From Dacryopinax spathularia (Eukaryota > Basidiomycota > Dacrymycetes > Dacrymycetales > Dacrymycetaceae), in NCBI GenBank assembly GCA_037974965.1, contig JBBPFI010000008.1:496001-560000 (forward strand): 64,000 nucleotides of DNA. Reading direction: 5' to 3'. The notes below the pieces were generated by a model that saw only the letters and a program-made list of their open reading frames with translations, was not told where the DNA came from and did not search any database. Within the stretch, counting starts at the first letter, position 1. Each line of letters opens with the position of its first letter. Shown here one piece after another: positions 48,428 through 59,971 of the stretch. The position numbers and the translations under genes are program-made.

Positions 48428-49287
48428 ATGGCGTACGTTAACCTAACCCGCACAAGATAGTTGCACGTACTGATATCGAGGCCAAGCCCCGTTCTTTCAG
48501 CTATGGCACCCCACACGCTTCTCCCCGGGGAGTATTACTGGCCCGTAACGTCGGACCAGGCAGCACGTCTCTCCGCCCTTCTCAAAACCGACTTTGTCTC
48601 GCTGGGCGTAGGCGGCGCAGTCATCAGCTCGCCGCAGATCATTTGTACCCACTGCGGCAAGCTCTCGGGTCTAGAGGACTTTGTCTTTGAGGCCTTGCAG
48701 AGGGGAATCCATACGGCCTAGTTCATCATCGAAGACATGAAGGCCGGAGGACAGGGTGAGCACAACAGCATCATGCATTGCATGGACTGCGGCAATGCCT
48801 ATATGCGCGCCGGCACTGACGCAGAGGTCCATTCTATGGTAAAAACGCCTATTATCTGAACCTCCTCAGCCGACTGAGACAAGTTGTTTAGACCCAGTGC
48901 GAGCTTGAGCGTCGTGCGGCCGGAGAAGAACTATCAGGCAACCTCGAGATCAGAGACTTGTTGGAAGGAGACCTGCCGGGCGCCATCCCTGGAGAAGCCG
49001 GCCTGAGTACCGAGAATGCGAACGTCAAAGCCGAAGCAACCCCAGCGATCGCAGGATGGGTCGTAAGGGGCGTGCTGCCCTATAACTGGCTAATCCCGGA
49101 GCCCTCTAGTCTCGTACGAAGGGACGGCGCGGATGTAACGGAGGCCTCCGCAAGCTGGCGTGGCAAGTGGATTTTCCGAGGTGTCACCATTTCGGAAAGT
49201 TCAGTCGAGCTTCGTGACGCAACCCCGGCTGTGGGCAAGTGGGGAGGACCTTCAGGGCCCAGCTGGTTGGTCCATGCAGCCGAGTAG
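48428..49287 (+). pseudogene. H2: tandem-family copy with a premature stop
   Basis: Same family as H1, H3 and H4. The relic first exon ATGGC with donor GTACGT is present at 48428, but its usual splice would put the domain out of frame; an ATG at 48504 (MAPHTLLPGEYYWPVT) restores it. The domain continues as IISSPQIICTHCGK-type text and LSGLEDFVFEALQRGIHTA, then meets a TAG at 48719-48721 where paralogs have Pro-Glu. Sequence after the stop still matches the family (HCMDCGNAYMRAGTD) and the tail still has Trp-rich units (SASWRGKWIFRG, GPSWLVHAAE), so the break looks recent. Confidence 0.7.
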
Positions 49288-51317
49288 TCTTTTCACGATG
49301 TACGTGACGATATTTCAGTGCAGCCAAGACTGACAGTGGTGGAGTATAGAGGTACATGTCGCCCCAGCTTCTGAGTGCGGCGAAGAGGCAACGTATTGCG
49401 GCCCCGTCCTTGCTCAGCAGGAGCAGAATGGCTTGTATACCTCCATACCTTCCGGGAAAGCGGTCCTATGCGATTGGGTGCCCAAGTGGATAAGCCATAA
49501 GAACGCATCGATTGAAAATGATGGCTACATTTTAGGCAGTAGGGTCTAGAGCAGGACCCATCGTTAAATGACCGGCCCTAAACAATGCCAAAACGCGCAA
49601 AAGAAAAGGCCCGCTTCTCCCAGAGTGGGAAAAGCAGGCAGGAAAAGATTTAGGGAGTGCCAACCTCCGTAGAGACTGACAAACGGAATGCGCTCAGTAG
49701 GACAAATGCGTCGCCGTGCAATGCCGAGCACAGACCGCTAGGAGCCCCGTCGTGAAGGGGGCGTCGTCCCCCAAGGTAAGTATGAGGCAAACAGAGAGTG
49801 AGGGACAAGGTTTATATAGGGTCCCAACCGCTCAGCGCACGAACCACTGACGCACGAACCACTGACGCACGGACCATATCAGGTCTTATGCGGACACAAT
49901 CAGAGCTTGACGCGGGACTGTTCAATCTTCCTTCACGGCGTACAACTGGAACTGTCGAATAACTTAACGTTCTGCAGAAGTCAGACGTCGCAAGAGCGGG
50001 TTTTGCTCGTGCTCGTCGTCGGATAGTCCGCGGCCAGTTCTGTGCGACTATCCTGACCTCTCTGCCGTCCCACCGGCGCCTGGATACACATACAAATGCG
50101 GGGTACAGAAACCAACGCACTGTCAAATGACCAGCTCGCTCTCTTATCTGATGCTCCATGGCTTGCATATGAAGCTGAACAATCTACGTCCTTTTCTGCT
50201 GTGCGAAATCCGGACTATCGGGTCATCGCGGGCCCAGCACTAATTTGGTCGTATGGTCGTACATGCTCCGCACTTTGGTCGTCCTCAGCCGACAACCTGG
50301 TGCTATTATTAGTGCTATGACTGCTACTATTGGGTGGATTACTGCTGCTTTCGCATTCGGCGCGTATGTCGCATCAGATGCTGCATGGTCTTCCCCAGAG
50401 GTCGGTTCCGCCCAAGCAGATCCCGAAAAGGAAGTGCCATTGACCTCTCCATCCGACACATGCAACATCGGCTCGAACCGCGCCGTACATGAGCTGTTGT
50501 TCGCTGCTACTCAGGTCCTTCTTCTTCGCCTGCTCACCGCGGATTGTGTCTACGGACTGGTCGTATCTGATATATACATCGCGTAGCTGCACATTGGCAC
50601 CTTCACGTTGGACTTGTTTTCGAATCCTGCACCATATGGCTTTATTTGCTTGTCTCTGATGGCGATAAGCTTCATGCCCACGCCTCGATCGGGCAAAGCT
50701 GGCCTTTGTGCTGGCATTTCGTCGTTCGCCCCACCGCGACTGGATGCGGTCTATCTTCTTTATAGCGCTCGACCGATATCTCGTCGACATCTCTGTATTG
50801 GGGATAGTTTGCTTAGGCCGAAGGAACATGCTCGTTCGTGTCCGATATTACCGGCTTCATTGGACGTACATCATAAGGATGCGGTCGTCTAGTACGTATA
50901 TATCCCTTCCTCAAGGTATGACTGGGATTTCAAGCCGACTAACTGTACATCTAACCTCCCAAGCAGCATTCCGAATCCTCCAAAACGAGGGTAGAGAAGC
51001 AACTGGTCTTCCGTTCCTCGCGTATCAAGCAGAAAGGAGTGAACATGGCTCTGTTCCGGACCACAACATTCTGTTTTTCGACTTCCTTTTGGGCTTCGGG
51101 CATGTCGCCATTGATCAACACCAGCTTCGCCTTGCGCTACCTGAATCTAGAAAGGGAAAGGCTACGCAATGAACAGCGTGGCCATTTCTTGGCTTGATGG
51201 TATAAGAAGGCAAACAACTTGAACAGGGTGTCGCCCAATCCAAAGGGACCGCTCGCCCTGCATCACTTGTCCAAGAATCTGGATCGGTACCGTCGATCCC
51301 TCTAGTTTTACTGCAAC
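49288..51317. other. Two-kilobase gap between H2 and H3, no confident gene
   Basis: No open frame here has recognisable features. A 15-bp unit, CCACTGACGCACGAA, is repeated nearly three times at about 49838-49880. Frames at 50245-50586 (plus) and 50374-50829 (minus) are mutually overlapping and have no family features. This may be decayed sequence, possibly a lost array member. Confidence 0.45.
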
Positions 51318-52248
51318 ATGGCGTGCGTAGTTCTCTTCCTACCTATCCCTGCTCGATGCTCACGTAGCGTCACCGTACAGACCCGTACCATCGACATTGG
51401 GAGGCCGAGTCCTCCCACCAGGCACATTCTACTGGCCGGTAACCGAAGACCAATCCCGTCGCCTGTCCGAGCTCCTGGACGTCAACTTCTCCGAGCTTCG
51501 TGTCCACGGAGCCTACATCGGTAGCCCGCAGCTGATCTGCTCTCACTGCGGAAAGTTGTCTGGCCTTGAAGACTTCATCGCGGAGGCACTGAAGCTCGGC
51601 ATCCACACGCCCGAGTTCATCATCGAGGATCTCAAAGAGGGTGGGCGCGGAGAACACAAGCAGATCCTCCACTGTATGGACTGCGGCAATGCCTATCTCC
51701 GCAGTGGAACAGATGAAGAGGTCGAAAGAGCGGTATGTCTCCTGTTGACGTACGCCCAGCGTTGTTGACTGTGATGCTAGACCATGGTCGAGCTTCAGCG
51801 CCGTTCAGGGATTGTGTCCTCTGACGTTGAGCGCGACGTCGTTGAGCGCGAGCCAGAGCCAGGTGAGCCCGCCAGCAGCGAGCAATGATGGGTACTGAGG
51901 AAAGCTCATTCGCGCATATAAGGGCTGACGGAGCTGGGTGAACGTGTTGCGACCACAGAGCCAGCCATAGTGGTATGGCATCCGAACTGGCTCACCGTGG
52001 CGGATTCCGAGCCCGAAGAGCGTTCCGCTACCCCTGACAAACGAGAAGCCGTACCAGCACCCGCTGTTTGGTATGATGGATGGATTGGAGTTGAGGGACC
52101 AGATTTGAAAGCACGTGTTCCCAAACCATCCGAAGAGAACATGCTTGCGGGGAGAGAGCCTCATCCGGCACCCGCTGTGTGGCATGCAGGCTGGCTGGAG
52201 GTAGAAGATCCGCCCGTGGATGACCGATCTTTGGAGGGACTGGATTAA
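51318..52248 (+). CDS. H3: tandem-family protein with two CxxC pairs and Trp-rich tail
   Basis: First coding exon ATGGC (51318-51322), donor GTGCGT. Exon 2 gives RVLPPGTFYWPVTEDQSRRL, GAYIGSPQLICSHCGK, LSGLEDFIAEALKLGIHTPE and QILHCMDCGNAYLRSGTDE. A short third exon begins TMVELQRRSG. The last exon carries three related tail units: VVWHPNWLTVADSEPEE, APAVWYDGWIGVE and APAVWHAGWLEVE. The overall design matches H1 and H4 but the tail sequence is quite different, so the domain is conserved while the tail evolves quickly. Function unknown; the paired CxxC suggests zinc binding. Confidence 0.72.
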
Positions 52249-52626
52249 CTGTATCCGATAAGGGCACTTGTCTTCGGTCGAAAGAAAATGGAATGAACCT
52301 GCTTTGTACTTATCGCGTTTGGAAATGGTCGGACTTGATCTCTCCTTGCTTTCGAATGGTGCTCATAGAATGGAGATGCAATGTCTATCCGAGCTTTCAT
52401 ACACCCCAGCTAGAGACGAGTACTTTACGCGTCCTCGACTCATGCACGAGGCCGTGCCGCAGGTCTCGTCGACGGCTTTTCTCCTCGTTCAACCCTTTCC
52501 TGGTATTAGAGTTGCGCACAAAACACCTCAAAAAGGGTCACGTACAGTATAAGTACAAGCAGTAAACTGGAGATGTGACCGCAGATCAAGAGCGCTGAAT
52601 ACCCGCCAGTCCTCCAAATTGACACC

Positions 52627-53536
52627 ATGGCGTACGTTAGTTCTTACACAAGTGAATCACACTTACACTCTGACTCAGTCCCGTCCCCCATCTCCTACCA
52701 GGCCGAGCTCTCGTTGCCGGAGAACACTACTGGCCAGTGACGGTCGACCAAGGAGAGCGCCTGGCGCACCTGCTCAATGTCGAGTTCTCTGAACTCGGCG
52801 TGCGAGGTGCATACATCATGAGCCCACAGCTGACCTGCAAGCACTGCGGCAAGGTATCTGGGCTGGACGACATCGTGTTTGAAGCTCTTCAGCTCGGTAT
52901 CCACACACCCGAGTTCATAGTCGAGGATCTCAAAGAGGGCGGCCGTAATCCTCACAGCGGCTCAGCCATCCGTTGCATGAATTGCGGCAACCACTACACC
53001 AACTGGAAACGTTCCGTCGATGTGTCTGGAGCAGTAAGTCTCTGAAATACCAGAGATGGGTTGCCTAATCACCTTCAATGTAGGACGAATGGGTAAGGGG
53101 TGAGAGCGGCGCTGTAGAGGAGGGGCCAGCCGGGGAGGTCGGCTCTGCCGTGTCCAGATGGGGCGGCAAATGGGTCGACGTAGATTCTCACGACAGCGAG
53201 GCTACTAAACCCGAAGGACCCCATGAGACCGCTGAGGAACCGGCAGAGATCTTTTGGGGTTCTATCTGGGTACACCGCCCACCTCCCGCACGAGATGCAG
53301 AAGCTGGCGAGGTCGTGGGAGTGGGAAGCGTCGAGGTCGAGGAGCCGAAGACAGACCTGGGGTGGAATGGTATTTGGATTCATAACCCGCCTCGAGGGAA
53401 CGCACGAGATGCAGAAGCTGGCGAGACGGTGGGAGTGGAAAGTGTCGAGGACGAGGAGGCGAACGTGGAGCTGTGGTGGACTGGTATCTGGATTCATAAT
53501 CCCCCTCGTGGGGAGGATCCATCGCAAGCCACTTAG
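52627..53536 (+). CDS. H4: tandem-family protein with two CxxC pairs and Trp-rich tail
   Basis: First coding exon ATGGC (52627-52631), donor GTACGT. Exon 2 encodes ALVAGEHYWPVTVDQGERL, GAYIMSPQLTCKHCGK, VSGLDDIVFEALQLGIHTPE and AIRCMNCGNHYTNWKRS. The tail exon begins DEWVRGESGAVEE and has repeated units: WGGKWVDVD, FWGSIWVHRPPPARDAEAG, GWNGIWIHNPPRGNARDAE and WWTGIWIHNPPRGEDPS. The units fit a pattern W-x3-W-[IVL]. Last member of the array, only about 380 bp from H3. Family not recognised; intact. Confidence 0.72.
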
Positions 53537-53889
53537 CAGACGGGAATTGTGTTCCCGGAAGAGTCAAGACGCGTTGTAGTACCAGAATAGCCGTGGTTAC
53601 GTGTTGAATCAAGATTGTGTGCGTTCATAGAGCAGTGACACAAGCGGAATGAAGTGCTCCAGCGGACAATGCAAACTCTTGAAAACGGTACGAACTCGCA
53701 CGGCATCTATGAGACCACTCGATATTCAGGGAACGCAACGACGCTCGCGCTCACAAGGCGCGCGATTAACATACGTAACTACAGTTTTTGTCCGTTGAGA
53801 GAGAGCTCAGGTCAAGGCAGGGTAGGAAAGGACATCAATGAAGGGCAGAAGCTGGAGCAGCTGGGAGTTCTAGGGAGAAGGACATAAAG

Positions 53890-56071
53890 CTAAGCACGAG
53901 AGCCCCAAGACCGCCTACGCTTCGTGGGAGCAGAGGCGACGCACGATGGGCAGACGACGTCCATCTGCACCCAGCTGGCATTCGAGAACCCGCTCGGGAC
54001 CGCAAGCGGAGGCGAACTCGAGCTCGAGCCCGATCCATAGCTCGACCCAGAGCTGGAGCTGCTAGAACCGCTGCCCCACGACTGCAAGCTCGACGGCATG
54101 CTACTACATCCTGGCCCGGAGCAGCCGGAGGACCACCAGCTGCTCTGCGGCTGAACGGCCTGACATTTGAGTGTGCAGTCGATCACTTCGGGCGGCGGGG
54201 AGCAGCAGGACGAGCCTGTGCAGCCGTAGCCGTTCCAGGACCAGGAGGAGGGAGGGGGGTAGTTGGACCAGGACGACGAACTGGAGCTGGAGGAGCTGGA
54301 GCTAGACGACGAACCGGAGCCGTAGGAACCAGAGCTGGAGGACGAGCCGGAACCGTACGAGCTCGAACCGGAAGAGCCGGAGCCGGAGCCGTAGGACGGA
54401 GACGAAGAGTTGCTAGCCATACGCTTGTACGACCCGCTCCCATACCCGCTGCTGCTGCTGCTGCCGCTTCCGTACCCAGAGCTGCTCGACCCACTCGACC
54501 CGGAGCCATAGCCCGACCACGAGCTGCCACTGCTGCTGCTGCTCGAGCTGGACGACCCCGAGCCAGACCAAGACCAGCTCGAGCTCCCCCACCACTGACT
54601 CGAGCACGTCTGGAAGCACACAACTGTTTCCGTCTGCACCGCCTGCGCCGCAGCGGCAGCAGCGACGGAGACAGTCTGCGTCTCAACCTCAGTCTGGACG
54701 ATCGTCTGTGTCGCAGTGGCTACCTCGGTCTGGGTGACGAGCTGCGTTTGGGTCACGGCGGTCGGGACGACTTCGGTGAGCGTTTCGAGCAGGGTCTGGG
54801 TTTCGGAGACGACGTGTTCGGAGACGGAGACTTGGACCAGGGTGGTGGGCACGACCTGCGTTTCGAGCAGGGTCTCGGTGACGAGCTCCTTGACGGTCGC
54901 GGTGGCAGTCTCGACTTGCGTGACGGTGGCGAGCTGGGTCTCGACCTCAGTCTGGAAGTGGTTGACGGTGAGAGTGGCGGTGTCGACCTCCGTGAGCGTG
55001 CGTAGTTCCGTAAATGCTTGAGTGACAACGGCGGTCTGGACGACCTGGACTGTTTGGGTCGCGGTGAGGGTGTGGTACAGGACTTCGGTCTCGTCCACCA
55101 CTTGCGTCGATATCCAAACCTTCGTAGTCGGGACCAGGACGGTCTGAGTTTGGGTGACAAAATCGGTGATGCGGTCCGTGATCACGTCGGTGACGAAGAC
55201 TTCTTGCGTCGCAGTAGCAGTGCGAGTAATCAAGTCCGTTAGGATCTCTGTCTCCCTCATCGTCTGCACGACGGTGACTGGCTGAGTGTACGTGACCGTC
55301 TGAGTCTGCGTCGCGGTGACCGTGGATGTCATCAGCTCCGTGCTCGTCACCGTGTTGTACACAGTAGTCGGAACAACCTTGGTGCTCGTCCACGTAGAGG
55401 TGACAGTCATCGTATCGTGCTCCGTCGTCGTAGATGTCATAGTGTCAGTGACGGTCATAGTGTCCACCATAGTCCTGGTCATCGTATCCGTCACGGTGGA
55501 GAAATCGTGCTCCGTGCTAGTGACGGTGCACGTCTCTGTGCTGGTCGATACCTCCCAGGAAGTGACGGTTTGGGCATTGCAGTACTCGGAATGGTTGATG
55601 ATGATCGTCTCGTAGCAGCCTTCCCATTCCCACTAGGCGCATATATGAGCTTTTTTTTCCCGACCCAGGAGAAAAGTAGAGGCGTACCCAGCTCTGTGAA
55701 GTGCACTTCCCGTAACTGTCCTTCTCCCACCCGTACGCGCAGGCCATACTGCTGTACCCTCCACCTGTGAACCAGGAATACTGACTCTGGTCATTTGGGA
55801 TATTCCACATGCTCGTATCGGGCGGTTGGGTAACAGCCGGAGCCGGCGCAGACACGCCGGAGGCGGAAGGTGGGGAGTATCCAGCTGGAGGGGCGGAGGA
55901 GGAGGCAGCGGGTGAAGGGGCGTAGCCGTATGCTGCGCCTGTTGGGAGAGAGGAGGCAGCTGTGGCGGCTGGCATCGCACCTGGTGCTGGGACGAGGGAA
56001 GAGCCGACCATTACTTGGGCCGCTGCGGAGGCGGCGAGGCCTAGGAGAGGGGCGAATCGCGGGCGAGGCAT
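53890..56071 (-). CDS. Secreted Thr/Ser-rich cell-surface protein
   Basis: Minus-strand, two exons joined over an intron of about 55 bp near 55635-55690. The start MPRPRFAPLLGLAASAAAQ looks like a signal peptide. A Pro/Ala/Ser linker follows, then a small Trp/Cys-bearing domain (MWNIPNDQSQYSWFTGGGY, GWEKDSYGKCTSQSW, EWEGCYETIIINHSEYC). A stalk of about 280 residues has dense Thr-Val repeats such as TVTDTMTSTTTEHDTMTV and TQVVDETEVLYHTLTATQT, surely O-mannosylated. A Ser/Gly-rich region follows, with Cys pairs (CTGSSCCSPPPEVIDC). No clear C-terminal hydrophobic GPI signal: the end is basic (APTKRRRSWGSRA). Probably a cell-wall or adhesion-type glycoprotein. Confidence 0.75.
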
Positions 56072-57659
56072 CGTTTTCTTCAATTAGGGGAGCGAAGTCG
56101 AAGTGTTGTGGTTGGGTGATGTCCTAGCCAGAGAACGAAGGATGTTGAGTGAGTGGGAGCGCACTGCGCTTGCGCCGGCTTGCGGCTGCCCTCGATGTCA
56201 GCATCTGCTTACCCCCTGCATGAACGTAGCTGCTTACCGTGGAGAGGAGAACGAAAGGGAAAGAGAGAGGAAAAGAGCGCCGCGTATCGACACCTGAGGG
56301 CGAGAGGTGCACGACTTCATCCATTTCCCTCCTCCGTCGGCTTAAGAGACATCGAGCGCATACGCCACACTCGGATGGTATCCAAGCATCGCGAAAGTCG
56401 CGCAAGTGTATACGGACGACTTGGTGGTCGTCATGGTTCGGTCTATCGTACGTTTCGCCTCGAGTCAAGCGAGCGACGTGAAGAGCCCCGGGAATCCGTC
56501 TACCGCCGGGATGGGTGGTCCGGGCTGGGCGAGGTTGACGAAGAGCGCGAGGGTCACATCATCACCCTCTCGGCGCGTGTGTCGAGGCTGAGAAGCGCGA
56601 TGTGAAAGTTGTTGCCATCCTTCCACACGCTGAGGCTCGTCAACGGACTTCACGACCGGCGACGGGGGAAGCAAGAGATGATGGTGAGGTCTGAGTTGGG
56701 TTGTCATCCAAAGCCCGGAGCGGCAACTGCGCTCACGACAACCGCTTCTCACGAATGAATGGGTCAGAAGTTGGCAAACGCGCGAAGCCGACACGCGCGA
56801 AGGTCAGGGACGCGAAAAATGGAGTACGTAAGCAAGGGTATTGACCAATCAGAGCTCGCCTCTCCCGACGAGAGAAGCGAGAACGAAGGCGTTGACGACC
56901 GTCTTGATGTTCCCTTGTCGACCACATCTCCGTCTTGAATTCTATTGCTGCCTATCCCTAGCGCAGTCGCAAGATCGTTTTCACGATGTCTGCTGCAGAC
57001 CGAGCACATCGTAACCACTTCAGGCGATTGTCAGTCCATTGCCGCCGCAGTTCTGAAGTACACCATCGCCAGATATCTGCTTCATTGGGCAGAATGCCAG
57101 TGCTGTGATATAGACAACGCTGTGACAGTCCAACTTCGGTGCATGGATCAAGTCAAGAAGGATACTGCTCATACTTGGTTATTTCAAGCGATTTGTGGCG
57201 TTGATGGTAAAGATCTGCTCGATGGGTAGGTTCTCCCGGCCATTGATGGTCTGGACCATCAGCATCATCATCAATCTGATCGGATATATACCCGGCAGAA
57301 TGCGGACGCGGGAGGCTGCAATCCGATGAGCGGCTTGGACGACAGGCATCTGCTTGACTACCGACCACTGACGACGCTTGCTTGCATCACTCACAGTACT
57401 AGTCATCCGAATTATGAGTTGGTTGGAACGCGCTCGACCTTTTTCTACTGTCCCAACACAGCACATCGTCATATGCAATGTATCTATTGAAAGAGGGTCA
57501 TACTAGCATTGAGAAATGACCCAATTCACCCTCCTGCTCACGCAATGTCCGCCGTGTCGGACGCGTTCTCCCGGCTCTCAGTCAGCATTACCAGCAGAAC
57601 ACGAGCATAATTGAGCTCATCGTCCGTCCGCACCCTCTCGACGTACCTAACATCCAACC
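56072..57659. other. Intergenic region, no confident gene
   Basis: About 1.6 kb with overlapping short frames on both strands. None shows family features or a consistent intron pattern. It contains the promoters of the minus-strand surface-protein gene and the plus-strand thioredoxin-like gene. Confidence 0.5.
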
Positions 57660-58239
57660 ATGCCCCTCCTCGTCACCCCCTACCCGAAAGTGCTCAACTC
57701 TTTCTATGGCGCTTCACCCCCAAAACGCGCTTTCCTGATCTACTACTCCTCCATCGACCCCTCAACAGGGCAAATGTGGTGTCCCGTGCGTCCCTCCCCA
57801 CTCAGTCCACAATTCCCCCAGCTCCTGGCTTGCTGCTTTGACTGGAGAAGAGATGGCTGACTGAAGGGACAGGACTGCCGGGCGGTAGAGAGCACGGTGA
57901 AAGAGGCGTTCGACGCTCCGGACGGACCGACGGGGCTGATAATCTGGGTTGGGCAGCGGGCAGAGTACGCACCTCCTCATCCCTGCGCGCATACACTTAC
58001 TAACGGAGGAACGACAGGTGGAAAGACCCGAACAACCAGTACAGAAAAGAAGCGGGGATCAGGAGCGTGCCGACTATCGTCAAGCTAAAAGAGGTGAACA
58101 TGCTCCTCCCGTTCGCTCTGGCGGGCAAGGATGTGGATGGTGAGCTGATGCGGAACTTCAGGGGAAAGAGGTGGCAAGGATCGAGGAGTACGATATCCTC
58201 GATAAACAGAAGTTCGGGGAGTTCTTGAAGGAAGATTGA
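57660..58239 (+). CDS. TXNDC17-like (DUF953) thioredoxin-fold protein
   Basis: Four short exons. Exon 1 (57660-57785) encodes MPLLVTPYPKVLNSFYG and FLIYYSSIDPSTGQMWCP. Exon 2 starts at 57873 with DCRAVESTVKEAF. The joined active site is WCPDC, the CxxC of TXNDC17/TRP14-type thioredoxin-like proteins. Exon 3 gives WKDPNNQYRKEAGIRSVPT, which includes the conserved cis-Pro region (VPT). Exon 4 ends IEEYDILDKQKFGEFLKED. The predicted length, about 140 residues, suits the family. These proteins reduce disulfides in the cytosol through thioredoxin reductase. Neighbouring genes are unrelated housekeeping genes on the same strand. Confidence 0.85.
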
Positions 58240-58453
58240 GTTTCAGATCATTCAGATAGAGACGAATGTCTTGTACCGTATGTACTGTACTCTAATGAAC
58301 TCCTTATCGGGATCGAGCAAGATCCGGCCATGGTGGATTGTCGAGTCACCGGCATAGGTCCCCGCTTCTCGCAGCATTCCTAGTTCAGGATACATTCCAG
58401 TCCTCTCCAGCCGACTGTCGTTCGCTTCTTGCCGCGTCCATCGTTTGTGAAAG

Positions 58454-59490
58454 ATGGTCCTACAGTATACGGTCGTTGATGCGTTCACCTCCTCCGCGTT
58501 CGCGGGCAACCCGGCATGCGTTATCATCCCCGGATCTACGAAGCTCACGGATGAGCAGATGCAATTGATTGCACGGGCGAGTTCTGGTCCGCCATTTCCA
58601 TTCTTATGAGCTGAAGGAAGGCGTTAGGAGTACAACCTGAGCGAGACGGCCTTCCTCGAGAAACGGGAATCAAAGGAGGTGGGAGTCGCCCGGTATGGAC
58701 TAAGATGGTTCACGCCCGCTCTTGAGGTTCGTCCTTCTCCTCTCCAACCATCCCCCACCCCGCTGAGAAAGCGCCCTGGTAGGTAAAACTATGCGGACAC
58801 GCAACCCTCGCCTCCTCCCACGTCCTGTTCACCCAAGTCGAGCCCGAAGCAAAGACGCTGAAGTTCGACACCCTCTCAGGCGAACTTACCGCCAAAAAGC
58901 TGGAAGACGGGAAGATCGAGCTTGAGTTCCCTGCTGGGGAGTTCGAGACCGTGACCGGACAGGCTGCGGGGAAGGTTAAGGAGGCGGTCGAGCGGATCAC
59001 TGCGGACCAGAAGTTGGAGGTTAGGAATATCGTTGCTGGGCAGGGGTATTCGTTCCAGAAGTATGTGCTTGTCGAGGTTGGGGAGAATGTGCCGCTTAAG
59101 GGGTTGACTGTCAATCCCGGCCCATTGGTACGCCTGCGCTCTGGCTGCGCTTTGTACCAGTGCACCGCTAATCCCGGATAGGCCGACCTCAGCACTTGGG
59201 GTGTTGTCATCCTTACCCAACCTTCCTCCTCCGGGGGCGACTGCGACTCCCGCGTATTCGGCCCTCTTGTCGGCGTACCCGAAGATCCCGTCACCGGTTC
59301 TGCACACTGCTTACTCGGTCCGTATTGGAGTCAGAAGCTGAAGAAGGCGGCGAAGGAGCCGTTAAGCGCCAAGCAGGTCAGTCCGAGAGGCGGAGAGTTG
59401 ACGGTTGTGTGGGATCAGGGGAAGGGGACGTGTAAGCTACAAGGGGCGGCGGTGACGGTGTTGAAGGGGGAGTTGTTACATCTTCCATGA
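58454..59490 (+). CDS. PhzF-family isomerase-like protein
   Basis: Multi-exon gene from MVLQYTVVDAFTSSAFAGN, the standard PhzF opening. After intron 1, YNLSETAFLEKRE carries the conserved catalytic-type Glu (NLSETAF). RWFTPALE and CGHATLASSHVLFTQ are the next family motifs, and RVFGPLVGVPEDPVTGSAHC is the second-half signature. The frame ends LKGELLHLP at 59490. About 300 residues in all, the usual length. PhzF itself isomerises dihydro-3-hydroxyanthranilate in phenazine synthesis, but fungal members (YHI9-like) have no settled substrate, so only the family is assigned. Confidence 0.88.
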
Positions 59491-59971
59491 CGGTCGATAA
59501 ATAAACGAAAACAATGTATGATCGCTGCAACGACCGCATTGGGACATGTTCACACGCCTGTTCAAGTTCTCTTGCTGGGGGAGACGCGGACGGGCAGCCT
59601 GTGCAGGAAGACCGGCCGATCGGGCCGATCGGCAATCAACTCCGCCGGTTCTTCCAATCCACACTGCCGGAGGACAACGACAGTGAACAGGCCTCTCACT
59701 TAGGAGGCTCCCCAGACAGGCATAACTGTAGTATTGTCCATCATTGTTCTCTGCCTAGACGTCCACTCGGTAGCCTATCAACATGCTACGTACGTCGGCG
59801 CACATCGGGCATGGCCTCTTATCTGGGTCTCAGGGAAACGTCAGGCATGCGGGGAAGCTGGCTTGGCTGTCAAGAAGGCTCCGGCTACGCGAGCGCCGAG
59901 AATTTGCGGGAGACGAGCGAACCCGCACGGAACTCGGTCACACGCGTACGCCTCATTGATACCGAACGCGA
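59491..59971. other. Intergenic region, nothing recognised
   Basis: No gene seen. It contains the promoter of the aminotransferase gene that starts at 59972. Confidence 0.5.

Noticed and set aside
50245-50829. Possible membrane protein between H2 and H3
   Set aside because: A hydrophobic stretch exists, but overlapping frames on both strands are equally open and no intron pattern or family supports a gene.
54716-55615. Plus-strand frames opposite the Thr-rich surface gene
   Set aside because: They are shadows produced by the repetitive composition of the minus-strand coding sequence, without introns or family features.
56508-56525. GGGTGGTCCGGG near 56513 as a sixth palindrome
   Set aside because: Only one arm is present, it lacks the GAAGCAA part, and there is no inverted partner; likely chance.
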